A DNA stretch of 48,467 bases from an uncultured Bacteroidia bacterium (GCA_902802535.1 CADCML010000015.1:1-48467); one strand, 5' to 3'. Numbered from the stretch's first letter, positions 15,128 to 23,626 are shown. Notes: generated by a model not told the origin, from the sequence alone. Numbers and translations: made by a program.

Positions 15128-16961
15128 GAAAACTATTGTTGCCGTTGCCATACCGTTTAGGAAGCAACAATTCGATACTCTTTTTGACCGTGGCGACTCT
15201 GATTTCATCCGTTCGCTATCCGAGGTATACAAGACAGAAGACAAAACAACGTTATGGAAAAAATATTCCAAAACCGCCAAATCTGTCAAAGCCAACTTGA
15301 CCCATTATAAGAAACGGGGGGCTATAATCATCGAAGAGCTGACCACAAAGCGTCTTCAAAGCATCGCCGACTCCGATATTGCCATTATTATCGCACACCA
15401 CTCTGATGTGAAAGACGAAATAGAAATGGCTGACGGAATGGTTACCACTTCCGAGTTCATAGAAGCCATCCCGGCTGAGTTTTCAGGCTTGCTTGACTTA
15501 TCGTCGTGTTTCTCCTCCACGATCCAACTTCCTATAAAAATGCACTGCCCCAACTGCCATGTATTGGCGGTTAAGGACAAGATTCCTCTCCAACGGCGCA
15601 TTACGACTTACGACTACGTCATCAAAGAAATGTCACAGCCAGCCACTCGTAGATTGATTCAGGAACGATTAAACAATGATACCACTTCCGAGAATCAAAT
15701 TTTATTAGAAGACATGGAACCCTACATGCGAGATTATCTGGAAATCGTCAAGTCTGCTTATGCCATTATCTTAAAAGTGCTAAACGGAAGCAATGTCTCC
15801 GTCAATCCTGAAGTTGTTTATCTTGGCGGTTCCATACAATCATCGGTATTTGCCCCTAAACAGGTTGAGAAAGGACAAGTGTTTCAAATTCAGATTGCCA
15901 TTCACAAATCGGAAGATACTGAAACAGTGGAAATTGCGGCAAGAGAAGCCGATGGTAGCACATCGCTTAGGAATCCGTTAAGGCTTTCTTTCGAACTCAA
16001 AAAAGACGACTATGTTGATATTGCTCTGAAAATTGACAGTGCTTATAAAGGCGATTTCAAAGCATTTCGTTCAAGAGACTCCTTCCGATGGGGAAACGAG
16101 CCACGATTCACTAGCTTCAATGTACTTGTATCAGACCAATGCAAGTCTAAATCATGCCATGCCAATATAAAAATCTGCGTCAACAAACTCCCCGCTGGCA
16201 CCATCACTTTCACCTCTGAAGTGGTTGATGAACTCCCGCAAAAAAACATGGCTGCTGAAATAAGTCTTCAAGGTTACAACAAGGAGAAGGAGATGAGTGA
16301 AGCCAAATCAAGTTTATTGCTTCAGCTCAAAAAAGAGCTTGAATTACTGGCGGAAGGGAATAACACGGTTGATTTTGAAGGAAAGCCTTTACAGCGCGAC
16401 ATTGATATTTGCAGGAACAGCATCAGATTATTAGAAGACATTGAGCAATATCATAAAAACAATCAAGTGTTTAGGGTGTTTATCAGTTCTACATCAGATC
16501 TATCACCGTTCCGCAACGTTATGGAAAAACAGGTACTAGATTGTTCCATGTATCCGGAAATGTACGAGAAATGGCCACAAAAGGACAAGTATCCCCGCGA
16601 CTATTGCATTGAAAAAGTTCTCCTATCCGACATTTTTGTATGCATTCTCGGTCCCAATTACGGGTACATCGAACCTAAAATGGGTACATCTATGACCGAA
16701 ATTGAATTCCGAGTCGCTTTACTTTCTGGCAAGCCTATTCTCGTCTATGTTTTGGATGACTATGAGGACAAGATGCGCTCGTATCTTCCCGAACGCCAGC
16801 ACGAGGTAAACAAGCAACGAAACCTCATTAATGAATTAGATAAAAAGCGCATGGTGGAATTCTTTAAAGATGAGAACACATTAGCTTTATTGTCAACTAG
16901 AGAATTAACAATACTACAAAAAGAAATGGAAAATAAAATAACTGCCAATATACACAGATAA
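15099..16961 (+). CDS. CHAT-like caspase-fold protein with C-terminal DUF4062 domain
   Basis: A 620-residue protein starting at the ATG at 15099 (an upstream in-frame ATG at 15045 would lengthen the overlap with the previous gene). Residues 90-150 look like a CHAT peptidase core: I-I-I-A-H-H-S (His 100/101), then D-G-M-V-T-T-S-E-F and L-L-D-L-S-S-C-F-S-S (Cys137), giving the His-Cys dyad. The middle (about 250-370) is beta-rich and contains S-V-F-A-P-K-Q-V. A coiled helical stretch (400-450) leads to DUF4062 at about 457-555: F-R-V-F-I-S-S-T, L-G-P-N-Y-G, then E-I-E-F-R-V-A-L and K-P-I-L-V-Y-V. DUF4062 is TIR/SEFIR-like and common in bacterial NTPase and defence proteins. A protease effector gated by the upstream proteins is my inference. 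The CHAT call rests on two motifs only. Confidence 0.65.
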   Translation: MCFLRKTLPEKTIVAVAIPFRKQQFDTLFDRGDSDFIRSLSEVYKTEDKTTLWKKYSKTAKSVKANLTHYKKRGAIIIEELTTKRLQSIADSDIAIIIAHHSDVKDEIEMADGMVTTSEFIEAIPAEFSGLLDLSSCFSSTIQLPIKMHCPNCHVLAVKDKIPLQRRITTYDYVIKEMSQPATRRLIQERLNNDTTSENQILLEDMEPYMRDYLEIVKSAYAIILKVLNGSNVSVNPEVVYLGGSIQSSVFAPKQVEKGQVFQIQIAIHKSEDTETVEIAAREADGSTSLRNPLRLSFELKKDDYVDIALKIDSAYKGDFKAFRSRDSFRWGNEPRFTSFNVLVSDQCKSKSCHANIKICVNKLPAGTITFTSEVVDELPQKNMAAEISLQGYNKEKEMSEAKSSLLLQLKKELELLAEGNNTVDFEGKPLQRDIDICRNSIRLLEDIEQYHKNNQVFRVFISSTSDLSPFRNVMEKQVLDCSMYPEMYEKWPQKDKYPRDYCIEKVLLSDIFVCILGPNYGYIEPKMGTSMTEIEFRVALLSGKPILVYVLDDYEDKMRSYLPERQHEVNKQRNLINELDKKRMVEFFKDENTLALLSTRELTILQKEMENKITANIHR

Positions 16962-16999
16962 TATATAAAAGTTGAATAATTCAAAAGTCACAACATCCC

Positions 17000-17947
17000 T
17001 CAATACTCCAACCTAATCTCATCCACCCATAGCACATTGTCCAAGGCACCGGTGAAGGCACCGCAACTACCAGACGTAAGCCACATAATCGCATGTGTGA
17101 CAGGACAATCCGAATCAGCCCAGGCTTCTTCGAGGATGGGCTTTTTCTTGCCTTTGCTGTTGATGGCATACATCGTCCTCTCGCCCGAAAGCAGGTCCAT
17201 ATAAGGCTGGTAATCTGCTGATTCTCGAGCATCACCGTAAATGACGGGAATGCGGAAATCCTTCATCCAACCATCAGAAGACTGGTCGACATGATATATC
17301 ACCGTCCCTACCCGCTTGGCGTGGATGTTGCCTTTGTCATCCTCCCAACGGTATTGCAAGACGAAAAGAATCTCAGCGGGGTCATAGCCGTCAAACTCGA
17401 TGGTGCGCGTAGTAGTACCTTTCACCAACTTGCCCGTATTGGGAATATTAGATTTATAATTGAGTACCAATGCTTTAGGACGTTTCGTAAAAGGAATGCC
17501 CCAATCTATGAAAGCGAATGGATCGCTGACGCCTGTTACGGGTTCCAACATCTTGCCCCAATAGATGGAGCCTGCCGCCAACACCTTGATATTCAACATT
17601 CCCGCCACCTTGCAGGTAGCAATTTGAGTGGCAAGCTTGGCACATTTTCCCATCGGACCATTGTCGGGTGTGACATTGTTGCTGATTTTCACCACGCCCA
17701 TCACCTTCGCAAAAGCATTTGAGGTCGACCAAATCGTATTTTTATAGTCGTAGACTTCATTCCCACGAACCGTATCTGTTGGGCCGATGACATACAGCGT
17801 TTTTTCCTGACCGCCAATGATTTGCGATTCGGTGACATAACGCACAGCCCATTGCTCAAAGTCGCCGAAAGGCACTTTCTCATAGCTTTGAGCGGAGGCC
17901 GCCAAACAAGCCAAAAGGCATACTATGGTCACTTGAACTTTTGCCAT
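17000..17947 (-). CDS. Exported PCMD-domain protein
   Basis: A 315-residue secreted protein with an N-terminal signal peptide (MAKVQVTIVCLLACLAASAQ, cleavage after S-A-Q or nearby). The body resembles the PCMD family (putative carbohydrate metabolism domain) of Bacteroidetes: a jelly-roll-like fold with F-G-D-F-E-Q-W near the start, E-F-D-G-Y-D-P-A-E-I-L in the middle and L-D-N-V-L-W-V-D-E-I-R-L at the end. These proteins are exported to the periplasm or surface. The function in this setting is not known. It is the last gene of the steroid-reductase-like operon and overlaps the dehydrogenase gene by 19 bases, so it is probably co-transcribed. Its start was chosen because it gives the complete signal peptide. 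Confidence 0.75.
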   Translation of the reverse strand: MAKVQVTIVCLLACLAASAQSYEKVPFGDFEQWAVRYVTESQIIGGQEKTLYVIGPTDTVRGNEVYDYKNTIWSTSNAFAKVMGVVKISNNVTPDNGPMGKCAKLATQIATCKVAGMLNIKVLAAGSIYWGKMLEPVTGVSDPFAFIDWGIPFTKRPKALVLNYKSNIPNTGKLVKGTTTRTIEFDGYDPAEILFVLQYRWEDDKGNIHAKRVGTVIYHVDQSSDGWMKDFRIPVIYGDARESADYQPYMDLLSGERTMYAINSKGKKKPILEEAWADSDCPVTHAIMWLTSGSCGAFTGALDNVLWVDEIRLEY

Positions 17948-18747
17948 AACTTTGCTACTAATCCATGGGGCAATAGGGCAATCATAGGCGGCAAATAGAT
18001 ATTCATGAAGCCAGGCTTAACCACCCTTTTCTTCCGAATCATTCCATTCAAAGCCTTGCGCACCAGCCATTGCGGCGTACCTATCAGTCCGATTCTTACG
18101 CCAAGCTTCAACAGACTGGGTTTCAACCTGTAAAGTGGTGTGGCGATGGCTGCCGGACAGACCGTCGTGACACCTACACCGTAAGGCCGCATCTCAAAAT
18201 AAAGCGACTTGCCGAAACTCTTCAAGTAGGCTTTGGTGGCCGAATAAATCGTAATGCCTGGACAGGGCAGTTTGGCCGCCATCGATGACATATTAATAAG
18301 GTATCCGTAGCCGCGTCGTTTCATCTCCTCGCCGAAAAGGATGCAAAGCCGTGTCGGGGTGAAGGTGTGCAAACGCATCATGGTCAAAGCTTTATTTTCG
18401 TTTTCCTTGGTTAGTTCCTCAAAGAAGAACATGCCCGCATTGTTGATGAGAATATCGATTTGCAGGTTTTCGGCTTGGCAAAAAGACAACAACTCCTCGG
18501 CGGCAGTTTCGGTGGCCAAATCCTGATAATGCGGTATCACGCGTATCGCCTTTTCCCGTTGCAAGTCCTCAGAAACCTTTTCGAGTTCCTCCTTCTGATT
18601 ACTGACTAACAACAAGTTGCAACCAATTTCAGCCAATTGCTTGGCATACTCCAAGCCCATCCCCGAGCTGCCGCCCGTGATGAGTGCACATGGCCGATGT
18701 CCGTGCGCCGCCTCAAATCGTTTGAACCATTTCCGATAGTTCATCAA
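17929..18747 (-). CDS. Short-chain dehydrogenase/reductase, possible 3-beta-hydroxysteroid dehydrogenase
   Basis: A classical-type SDR of 272 residues. The NAD(P)-binding motif is T-G-G-S-S-G-M-G at 24-31, the N-N-A-G stretch lies near 102, catalytic Ser at S-S-M-A-A, and Y-S-A-T-K provides the Tyr/Lys pair. A C-terminal extension after about 230 has hydrophobic stretches, and the protein may associate with the membrane. The gene overlaps the OYE-type reductase by four bases (ATGA, 18744-18747), and a steroid 5-alpha-reductase-like gene is next upstream. This arrangement suggests that the substrate is a 3-oxo/3-hydroxy steroid or bile acid. Position and stereochemistry (3-beta) are inferred from the resemblance to gut Bacteroidales clusters, not visible from the sequence. 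Confidence 0.75.
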   Translation of the reverse strand: MMNYRKWFKRFEAAHGHRPCALITGGSSGMGLEYAKQLAEIGCNLLLVSNQKEELEKVSEDLQREKAIRVIPHYQDLATETAAEELLSFCQAENLQIDILINNAGMFFFEELTKENENKALTMMRLHTFTPTRLCILFGEEMKRRGYGYLINMSSMAAKLPCPGITIYSATKAYLKSFGKSLYFEMRPYGVGVTTVCPAAIATPLYRLKPSLLKLGVRIGLIGTPQWLVRKALNGMIRKKRVVKPGFMNIYLPPMIALLPHGLVAKLWQKFK

Positions 18748-19985
18748 CCCTTCCTTTCCGCTTTTTTAATCTCTTTTCTGATGGCCCTGGGCAGTTCTTC
18801 TTCCACGCAATGATGACACTTCATCTCCAACGTGTACATGCGCCCGATGCAATAATTGGAATGTTTGCACTCGCTGCGTGTCACCTCGCCGCTGTGCAGC
18901 TTGTTGACGAAATCCGTGTCATTTATCAAGGCGCGGGCCATTTGCAATGCCACGAAGCCCGAATCGAGCACTTCCTCCATTTTTTCTCGTGAAACCATAC
19001 CACCCACATAAATCAAGGGCAGGTTCAGGTTTTTGCGGAATACCTTGGCGTCTTCCAAAAAATAGCCTTCGCTGAAGGGCACTGTGGGAATCATTGCGCG
19101 GCCAAACAAGGCGAGACATGCTTTCAGCCACCAAAACTTCTTCATATCCATATAATAACGCAAGGTCTTGAGCGGCATCGCACCACGCATCACCTCCATC
19201 GGGGCCTTGCTGACGAAACCCGCCGTGAGCACAAGTGCATGAACGCCAAGACGTTCCAGTTCCTTGGCCACGACAAGACATTCCTCCTCGTCCATGCCTT
19301 TGCTGAAACCATCGTGCATGTTCACCTTGACCACCACGGCCATGTCGTTGCCCGCTGCACGCATCACCTCCTCAATGACCAGCCTCATGAAACGCATCCG
19401 GTTTTCGATATGGCCACCAAACTCGTCGCGGCGGTGATTGGTGTAAGGCGACAGGAACTGGCTGATGAGATATCCATGCCCTGCATGAATCTCCACGCAA
19501 TCGAAACCCGCCTTGCGTGCCAATTCGACGGCCTTGCCGAAGTCAATCACCAACTTGTAAATCTCTGACTTTCTTAGTTTTCTAACAAAGGTTGGCGAGT
19601 ACATGTTGAAGCCTCCCGACGCGCCTACGGGCATACAACCGCAGGTAGAGCGATGGGTCATGTTGCCGCAATGTCCTAACTGGATGGAGGCTTTGGCACC
19701 ATGACTGTGAATGGCGTCGGTGAGGGTCTTCAGTGGAGGCACAATCTCCTCGCGCATCCAAAGTTGGCCGTCGAAGGAAAGTCCAGACTGGCTGACGGCA
19801 GCGTATGCCACCGTCGTCATGCCGACCCCCCCTCGCGCCACCGCCACATGATAGTTGAACAAGTCATCAGAAGGGCGGTTGCCATAAGCCATGTTTTCGA
19901 AGGCTGCCGAGCGTATCACTCTGTTGCGCAACGTGATAGGCCCGATTTCACAAGGGGTGAATATCTTTGAGTTTTCCATAATCAA
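18744..19985 (-). CDS. Old Yellow Enzyme-type NADH:flavin oxidoreductase, possible steroid reductase
   Basis: An FMN-binding TIM-barrel protein of 413 residues. Recognisable sequences are the N-terminal I-T-L-R-N-R-V-I-R-S-A, the Q-L-G-H-C-G-N loop, E-I-H-A-G-H-G-Y-L-I, then Q-F-L-S-P-Y-T-N-H-R-R-D-E-F-G-G, and Y-V-G-G-M near the C-terminus. The end has cysteines (C-K-H-S-N-Y-C, then C-H-H-C) reminiscent of the iron-sulfur site in BaiCD/2,4-dienoyl-CoA reductases. The large FAD/NAD domain of those enzymes is absent. Alone, such proteins reduce enones; next to a 5-alpha-reductase-like gene, a delta-4-3-oxo-steroid is a plausible substrate. It overlaps both neighbours by four bases each. Confidence 0.78.
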   Translation of the reverse strand: MIMENSKIFTPCEIGPITLRNRVIRSAAFENMAYGNRPSDDLFNYHVAVARGGVGMTTVAYAAVSQSGLSFDGQLWMREEIVPPLKTLTDAIHSHGAKASIQLGHCGNMTHRSTCGCMPVGASGGFNMYSPTFVRKLRKSEIYKLVIDFGKAVELARKAGFDCVEIHAGHGYLISQFLSPYTNHRRDEFGGHIENRMRFMRLVIEEVMRAAGNDMAVVVKVNMHDGFSKGMDEEECLVVAKELERLGVHALVLTAGFVSKAPMEVMRGAMPLKTLRYYMDMKKFWWLKACLALFGRAMIPTVPFSEGYFLEDAKVFRKNLNLPLIYVGGMVSREKMEEVLDSGFVALQMARALINDTDFVNKLHSGEVTRSECKHSNYCIGRMYTLEMKCHHCVEEELPRAIRKEIKKAERKG

Positions 19986-20749
19986 TATATAAAAGGTAAG
20001 ATTCTCTTGACTTTTTTCGTATCCAAGGCATCGCCGAACTCGCTCTGATACAACTTATAGATATGGTCGGCACGCGGGCCGAGGTTGGCGAAAGTCCACA
20101 AGGCGAACACTACGCCTGACCACGACCATGTAAGTATCGCAAAACCAACCCATTCCACAAATTCGCCGAAATAGTTGGCCGAGGTCACGTAACGGAACAT
20201 GCCACCTTTCGGAAGATAATGTCGCGTGTCGCCGTCCTTGCGCAGGTTGCGGATGATGTCGTCCGAGGAAATGTTGATGTACATCCCGATGATGAAAACC
20301 AGAAAACCTGCGATGAATCTCGGGTCGGTCAGCCAATCGGCGGGATAATAGTCGTCGGGCGAGATGTAAAAAATCCAACCGCCTTGCATAATTGCATTCA
20401 ACACGTTGAACGTCACACCCATAACGACAATCGAAAGCGGCATCACGCTGTTGCCCCTCATTCGGAACGGGAACACGAAAGAACGCTGGATGTAGTGCAA
20501 CTCAAACAAAAACAGGAAGGCCAGACGTACCAAGTCGCCACGCCGGTCGGAAAACAGCCAAAGCAGCAACATGGCCAAAAACACGGGCGATTCCATAAGC
20601 ACCCAACCGATCTTGTTGTTGACGGCGGGTCCCCATTTGCGGTCGTAAAACTTGCCGTAGCCTGCATCCACGAAAAAGAGGCTGACAAACACCACCAAGG
20701 CTATGGCGGCCATGACAATCAGGAAGATGTTAAAGGTATGTGCAGTCAT
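19982..20749 (-). CDS. Steroid 5-alpha-reductase (SRD5A) family membrane enzyme
   Basis: A 255-residue protein with about six hydrophobic segments, starting at the ATG at 20749 (a longer frame to 20812 lies in the promoter region). It matches the 3-oxo-5-alpha-steroid 4-dehydrogenase fold: the glutamate in V-L-M-E-S-P-V-F (equivalent to Glu57 of the human enzyme), E-L-H-Y-I-Q-R-S-F-V-F-P, the S-A-N-Y-F-G-E-F-V-E-W region near 205, and N-L-G-P-R-A. The reaction is reduction of a delta-4 enone with NADPH in the inner membrane. First gene of the operon, with a TATTTTTG -7 box at 20769-20776. Bacteroidal homologues act on bile acids or host steroids; an endogenous lipid substrate remains possible. 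Confidence 0.82.
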   Translation of the reverse strand: MTAHTFNIFLIVMAAIALVVFVSLFFVDAGYGKFYDRKWGPAVNNKIGWVLMESPVFLAMLLLWLFSDRRGDLVRLAFLFLFELHYIQRSFVFPFRMRGNSVMPLSIVVMGVTFNVLNAIMQGGWIFYISPDDYYPADWLTDPRFIAGFLVFIIGMYINISSDDIIRNLRKDGDTRHYLPKGGMFRYVTSANYFGEFVEWVGFAILTWSWSGVVFALWTFANLGPRADHIYKLYQSEFGDALDTKKVKRILPFIY

Positions 20750-20768
20750 TTTACATAAATATAAGGGA

Positions 20769-20776
20769 CAAAAATA
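20769..20776 (-). promoter_or_regulatory. -7 box TATTTTTG for the steroid-reductase operon
   Basis: Minus-strand TATTTTTG, 20 bases before the ATG at 20749. The divergent promoter at 20832-20839 serves the metallopeptidase gene. Confidence 0.55.
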
Positions 20777-20831
20777 GGGAAAAACAACGTTGGTCACTGT
20801 TTTTTTCACCAAACAATCGGAAAAAATCCAT

Positions 20832-20839
20832 TATCTTTG
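20832..20839 (+). promoter_or_regulatory. -7 box TATCTTTG for the YugP-like gene
   Basis: The plus-strand TATCTTTG fits TAnnTTTG, 39 bases before the ATG at 20878. No strong -33 element was seen. Confidence 0.6.
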
Positions 20840-20877
20840 CGCCTTCAACTTCAATTTCAACTCCAAAATCAGGAACT

Positions 20878-21555
20878 ATGAATGCAAATTGGATTCTCAT
20901 CATCGTCATTGGTATCGTAGGCATGTTCGTCCAGTGGAAACTGAAAAGCGTGTTCGCCAAATATTCAAAAGTGCGCTCGCCTGGTGGAATGACCGGGGCG
21001 CAAATCGCGCAAAGGATGCTCAACGACAACGGCATCTATGACGTATCGGTCACCTGCATCACAGGCCAGCTCACCGACCACTACGACCCGACCAAGAAGA
21101 CCGTCAACTTGAGCGAGGATGTCTATCACTCGAGCAGCATTTCAGCCGCTGCCGTGGCCTCCCACGAATGTGGTCACGCCATTCAGCACAAAGAGGGCTA
21201 TGCACCTTTGAAACTGCGCACGGCTTTGGTGCCAGCCGTCAGCTTCTCTTCAAAGCTTTCCATGTTTGTCATCATCATCGGGTTGCTCATTATCAACACC
21301 TTCCCTACCCTGTTTTGGATTGGCATTGCCATGTTTGCTTTGGTGTTCATTTTCAGCGTAGTCACCCTGCCCGTCGAATTCAACGCCTCGAAACGGGCAT
21401 TGGCGTGGTTGCAGTCGTCCGACACACTTATGCAAGCCGAAGTATCCCAAGCAAAGGAAGCCCTCGGCTGGGCGGCCAGCACTTACGTGGTTTCAGCCTT
21501 ATCGTCATTGGCCTCGTTGCTCTACTACATCGGCCTTGGCAACAGCCGAAGATAA
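20878..21555 (+). CDS. YugP-like membrane zinc metallopeptidase
   Basis: A 225-residue member of the neutral zinc metallopeptidase family (Peptidase_membr_2, YugP-like). The start at 20878 begins with a membrane helix (W-I-L-I-I-V-I-G-I-V-G-M). The zinc motif is A-S-H-E-C-G-H-A-I-Q-H around residues 100-110, i.e. HExxH with a further His. E-F-N-A-S-K-R-A-L-A near 168-177 fits the conserved downstream segment that carries another ligand. Two more membrane helices (125-165) follow and a last one lies near 205. The substrate is not known for this family. The gene is transcribed divergently from the steroid operon and ends at a strong shared terminator. Confidence 0.88.
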   Translation: MNANWILIIVIGIVGMFVQWKLKSVFAKYSKVRSPGGMTGAQIAQRMLNDNGIYDVSVTCITGQLTDHYDPTKKTVNLSEDVYHSSSISAAAVASHECGHAIQHKEGYAPLKLRTALVPAVSFSSKLSMFVIIIGLLIINTFPTLFWIGIAMFALVFIFSVVTLPVEFNASKRALAWLQSSDTLMQAEVSQAKEALGWAASTYVVSALSSLASLLYYIGLGNSRR

Positions 21556-21576
21556 CGCACCAATTTCATAATAATG

Positions 21577-21611
21577 AAAAAGCTCCGAATGTTCAATCCG
21601 GAGCTTTTTTT
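21577..21611. terminator. Bidirectional intrinsic terminator
   Basis: AAAAAGCTCCG (21577-21587) and CGGAGCTTTTT (21599-21609) pair perfectly over 11 bases and are followed by Ts on both strands. It lies between two convergent genes and can serve both. Confidence 0.9.
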
Positions 21612-21630
21612 GCATGTAGCCGAGAAAGGC

Positions 21631-21987
21631 CTATTGCATCACCATGCCGTAGGCTTCTTTCACCTGCTTGGCAATTTCAATACTGCCGTTGGTTTCGACG
21701 GCTGACATGAATTGCAGACGGGCATTGTCGAAGCGCATGGTTTCTTCATTGGTCATCCTTTGGCGTTGCTCAACGAAGTTTTTGCTCATTGCAACAAACT
21801 GCTGCACAGCCTCTTGCCAATCCTCGTCACCGTAATGCTTGGATTGTTTGCTCACCTGATTCACGAACTTTTCGGCATTGGCGACCATTTCGCTTGGATT
21901 TTCCGCCATCTGATAGGTTGCAGGTTGCCGATTGCATCCTGCAAAAGCGAGCAGGACAAACATCATAATAGGTAATAGCTTCTTCAT
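21631..21987 (-). CDS. Small lipoprotein of unknown function
   Basis: A 118-residue protein with a lipoprotein signal (MKKLLPIMMFVLLAFAGC, Cys18 as lipid site). The mature part is alpha-helical and charged, with N-A-E-K-F-V-N-Q-V and N-E-E-T-M-R-F-D-N-A-R. It looks like the small helical lipoproteins common in Bacteroidetes; I cannot assign a function. It has its own promoter (22007-22014), divergent from pepD, and uses the terminator at 21577-21611. Confidence 0.8.
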   Translation of the reverse strand: MKKLLPIMMFVLLAFAGCNRQPATYQMAENPSEMVANAEKFVNQVSKQSKHYGDEDWQEAVQQFVAMSKNFVEQRQRMTNEETMRFDNARLQFMSAVETNGSIEIAKQVKEAYGMVMQ

Positions 21988-22006
21988 TGCTTTAAGAATT
22001 TTGCGG

Positions 22007-22014
22007 CAAAAATA
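22007..22014 (-). promoter_or_regulatory. -7 box TATTTTTG for the small lipoprotein gene
   Basis: Minus-strand TATTTTTG, 19 bases upstream of the ATG at 21987. On the opposite strand, TTTG at 22021-22024 and TATTTTAG at 22047-22054 may be the pepD promoter. Confidence 0.6.
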
Positions 22015-22099
22015 GCACTTTTTGTCAAGGTGTAGAAAAAAATCCGTATTTTAGCCGACTAAAATTTTGAATTTTCATCAATCATAAAACAACTACACA

Positions 22100-23569
22100 A
22101 TGAGCACAATCAAAGATTTGGAACCGAATGGCGTGTTTAGGAATTTCTACAGCTTGACGCAGATTCCGCGCCCTTCGAAGAAAGAAGCCAAAGTGATCGC
22201 CTTCATGAAGCAATGGGGCGAAGACCACGGCCTTGAAACCTTGGTCGACGAATGCGGCAACGTCATTATCCGCAAACCCGCCACCCCTGGCATGGAAAAC
22301 CGCAAGGGTGTCATCCTGCAAGCCCACTTGGACATGGTGCCGCAGAAAAACGCCGACAAAGTTCATGATTTTGAGACCGACCCGATTGAGACCCGCATTG
22401 AAAACGGTTGGGTGAAGGCAAACGGCACCACCCTCGGCGCCGACGACGGTTTGGGTGCCGCCGCTGCCATGGCCGTCCTTGAGGCCACCGACCTGCAACA
22501 CGGTCCCATCGAAGCCCTCTTCACCATCGACGAGGAAACCGGCATGACAGGTGCCAACAAACTGCAACCTGGCGTTTTGAAAGGCGACATCCTCATGAAC
22601 ATGGACTCCGAGACCGAAGGCGAGCTGTATGTGGGCTGCGCCGGCGGCATCGACAACATCGGCACTTGGACACCTGCCTACGAGAACGTTCCCGATGGCA
22701 TGACGGCTTATCGTCTGTTTGTCAAAGGCTTGAAGGGCGGTCACTCAGGCATGGATATCAACCTTGGTCGCGCCAACGCCAACAAGGTGATGAATGCCAT
22801 GCTGCTGATGGCAGCCGAGAAATATGGTCTGCGCCTCGCCAAAATTGATGGTGGAAGCTTGCGCAACGCCATCCCGAGAGAGTCGGAAGCCATCGTTGTG
22901 GTCCCCACCGACAAGAAAGACGAATTCGTAAAATACGTTGCCGAGTTTGAGGCCCTCACGAAGGAAGAGTTTGCCGCCACCGAGCCCGAGCTGGGCATCC
23001 TTTGCGAGCCTGCTGCCATACCCGAGAATGTCATCGACGTGAAGACCCAGAACAACATGTTTACGGCCATCGCCCGCTATCCCAACGGCGTCATCGCCAT
23101 GTCGGAAGACTTTGAAGGCACCACCGAAACCTCGTCGAACCTCGCCACGGTGAAGATGGAGAACGGCAAAATCGTGTGCGCTTCGCTCACCCGCAGCCTC
23201 GTCGACGCAGCGAAAGACAAACTCGCTGAGCAAATCCGCAAAGTGCTGACCGACAATGGCGCCGAGGCCTACTCGACTGGCGATTACCCAGGATGGAAGC
23301 CCAACATCAACTCCCCAATCCTCAACACGATGAAGGAAGTTTACAAGGCCAAGTTCGGCAAAGAGGCCAAGGTGATGGTTATCCATGCCGGCTTGGAGTG
23401 CGGCATCCTCGGTTCCAAGTATCCGCATTGGGATATGGTGAGCTTCGGTCCCACATTGGTACACCCCCACTCCCCCGACGAGGCCCTGCTCATCGAGAGC
23501 GTGCAGCCTTTCTGGGACTTCGTGGTGGAAACCCTGAAGAACATCCCCGAAAAAGAAGCCATTGCATAA
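22100..23569 (+). CDS. pepD: Aminoacyl-histidine dipeptidase (M20C)
   Basis: A cytoplasmic zinc dipeptidase of 489 residues that splits Xaa-His and similar dipeptides. Metal-site residues of the M20 family are visible: H76 and D78 in Q-A-H-L-D-M-V, D115 in G-A-D-D-G, the catalytic E145/E146 in I-D-E-E-T-G, D in M-N-M-D-S-E, and a C-terminal His in T-L-V-H-P-H-S-P-D-E. A dimerisation (lid) domain with G-L-K-G-G-H-S-G-M-D lies in the middle. The length is normal for PepD. It is a single-gene unit with a terminator at 23591-23626. Confidence 0.95.
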   Translation: MSTIKDLEPNGVFRNFYSLTQIPRPSKKEAKVIAFMKQWGEDHGLETLVDECGNVIIRKPATPGMENRKGVILQAHLDMVPQKNADKVHDFETDPIETRIENGWVKANGTTLGADDGLGAAAAMAVLEATDLQHGPIEALFTIDEETGMTGANKLQPGVLKGDILMNMDSETEGELYVGCAGGIDNIGTWTPAYENVPDGMTAYRLFVKGLKGGHSGMDINLGRANANKVMNAMLLMAAEKYGLRLAKIDGGSLRNAIPRESEAIVVVPTDKKDEFVKYVAEFEALTKEEFAATEPELGILCEPAAIPENVIDVKTQNNMFTAIARYPNGVIAMSEDFEGTTETSSNLATVKMENGKIVCASLTRSLVDAAKDKLAEQIRKVLTDNGAEAYSTGDYPGWKPNINSPILNTMKEVYKAKFGKEAKVMVIHAGLECGILGSKYPHWDMVSFGPTLVHPHSPDEALLIESVQPFWDFVVETLKNIPEKEAIA

Positions 23570-23590
23570 GCAACTAACAATCAATCATTT

Positions 23591-23626
23591 GAAAAAGGCA
23601 GAATCAGTTTTGGTTTTGCCTTTTTC
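23591..23626 (+). terminator. Intrinsic terminator of pepD
   Basis: GAAAAAGGCA (23591-23600) pairs with TGCCTTTTTC (23617-23626), and more T residues follow. Confidence 0.8.

Noticed and set aside
22082-23584. Two long minus-strand frames (220 and 279 codons)
   Set aside because: They are antisense to pepD and show no recognisable domain, while pepD has all its catalytic residues.
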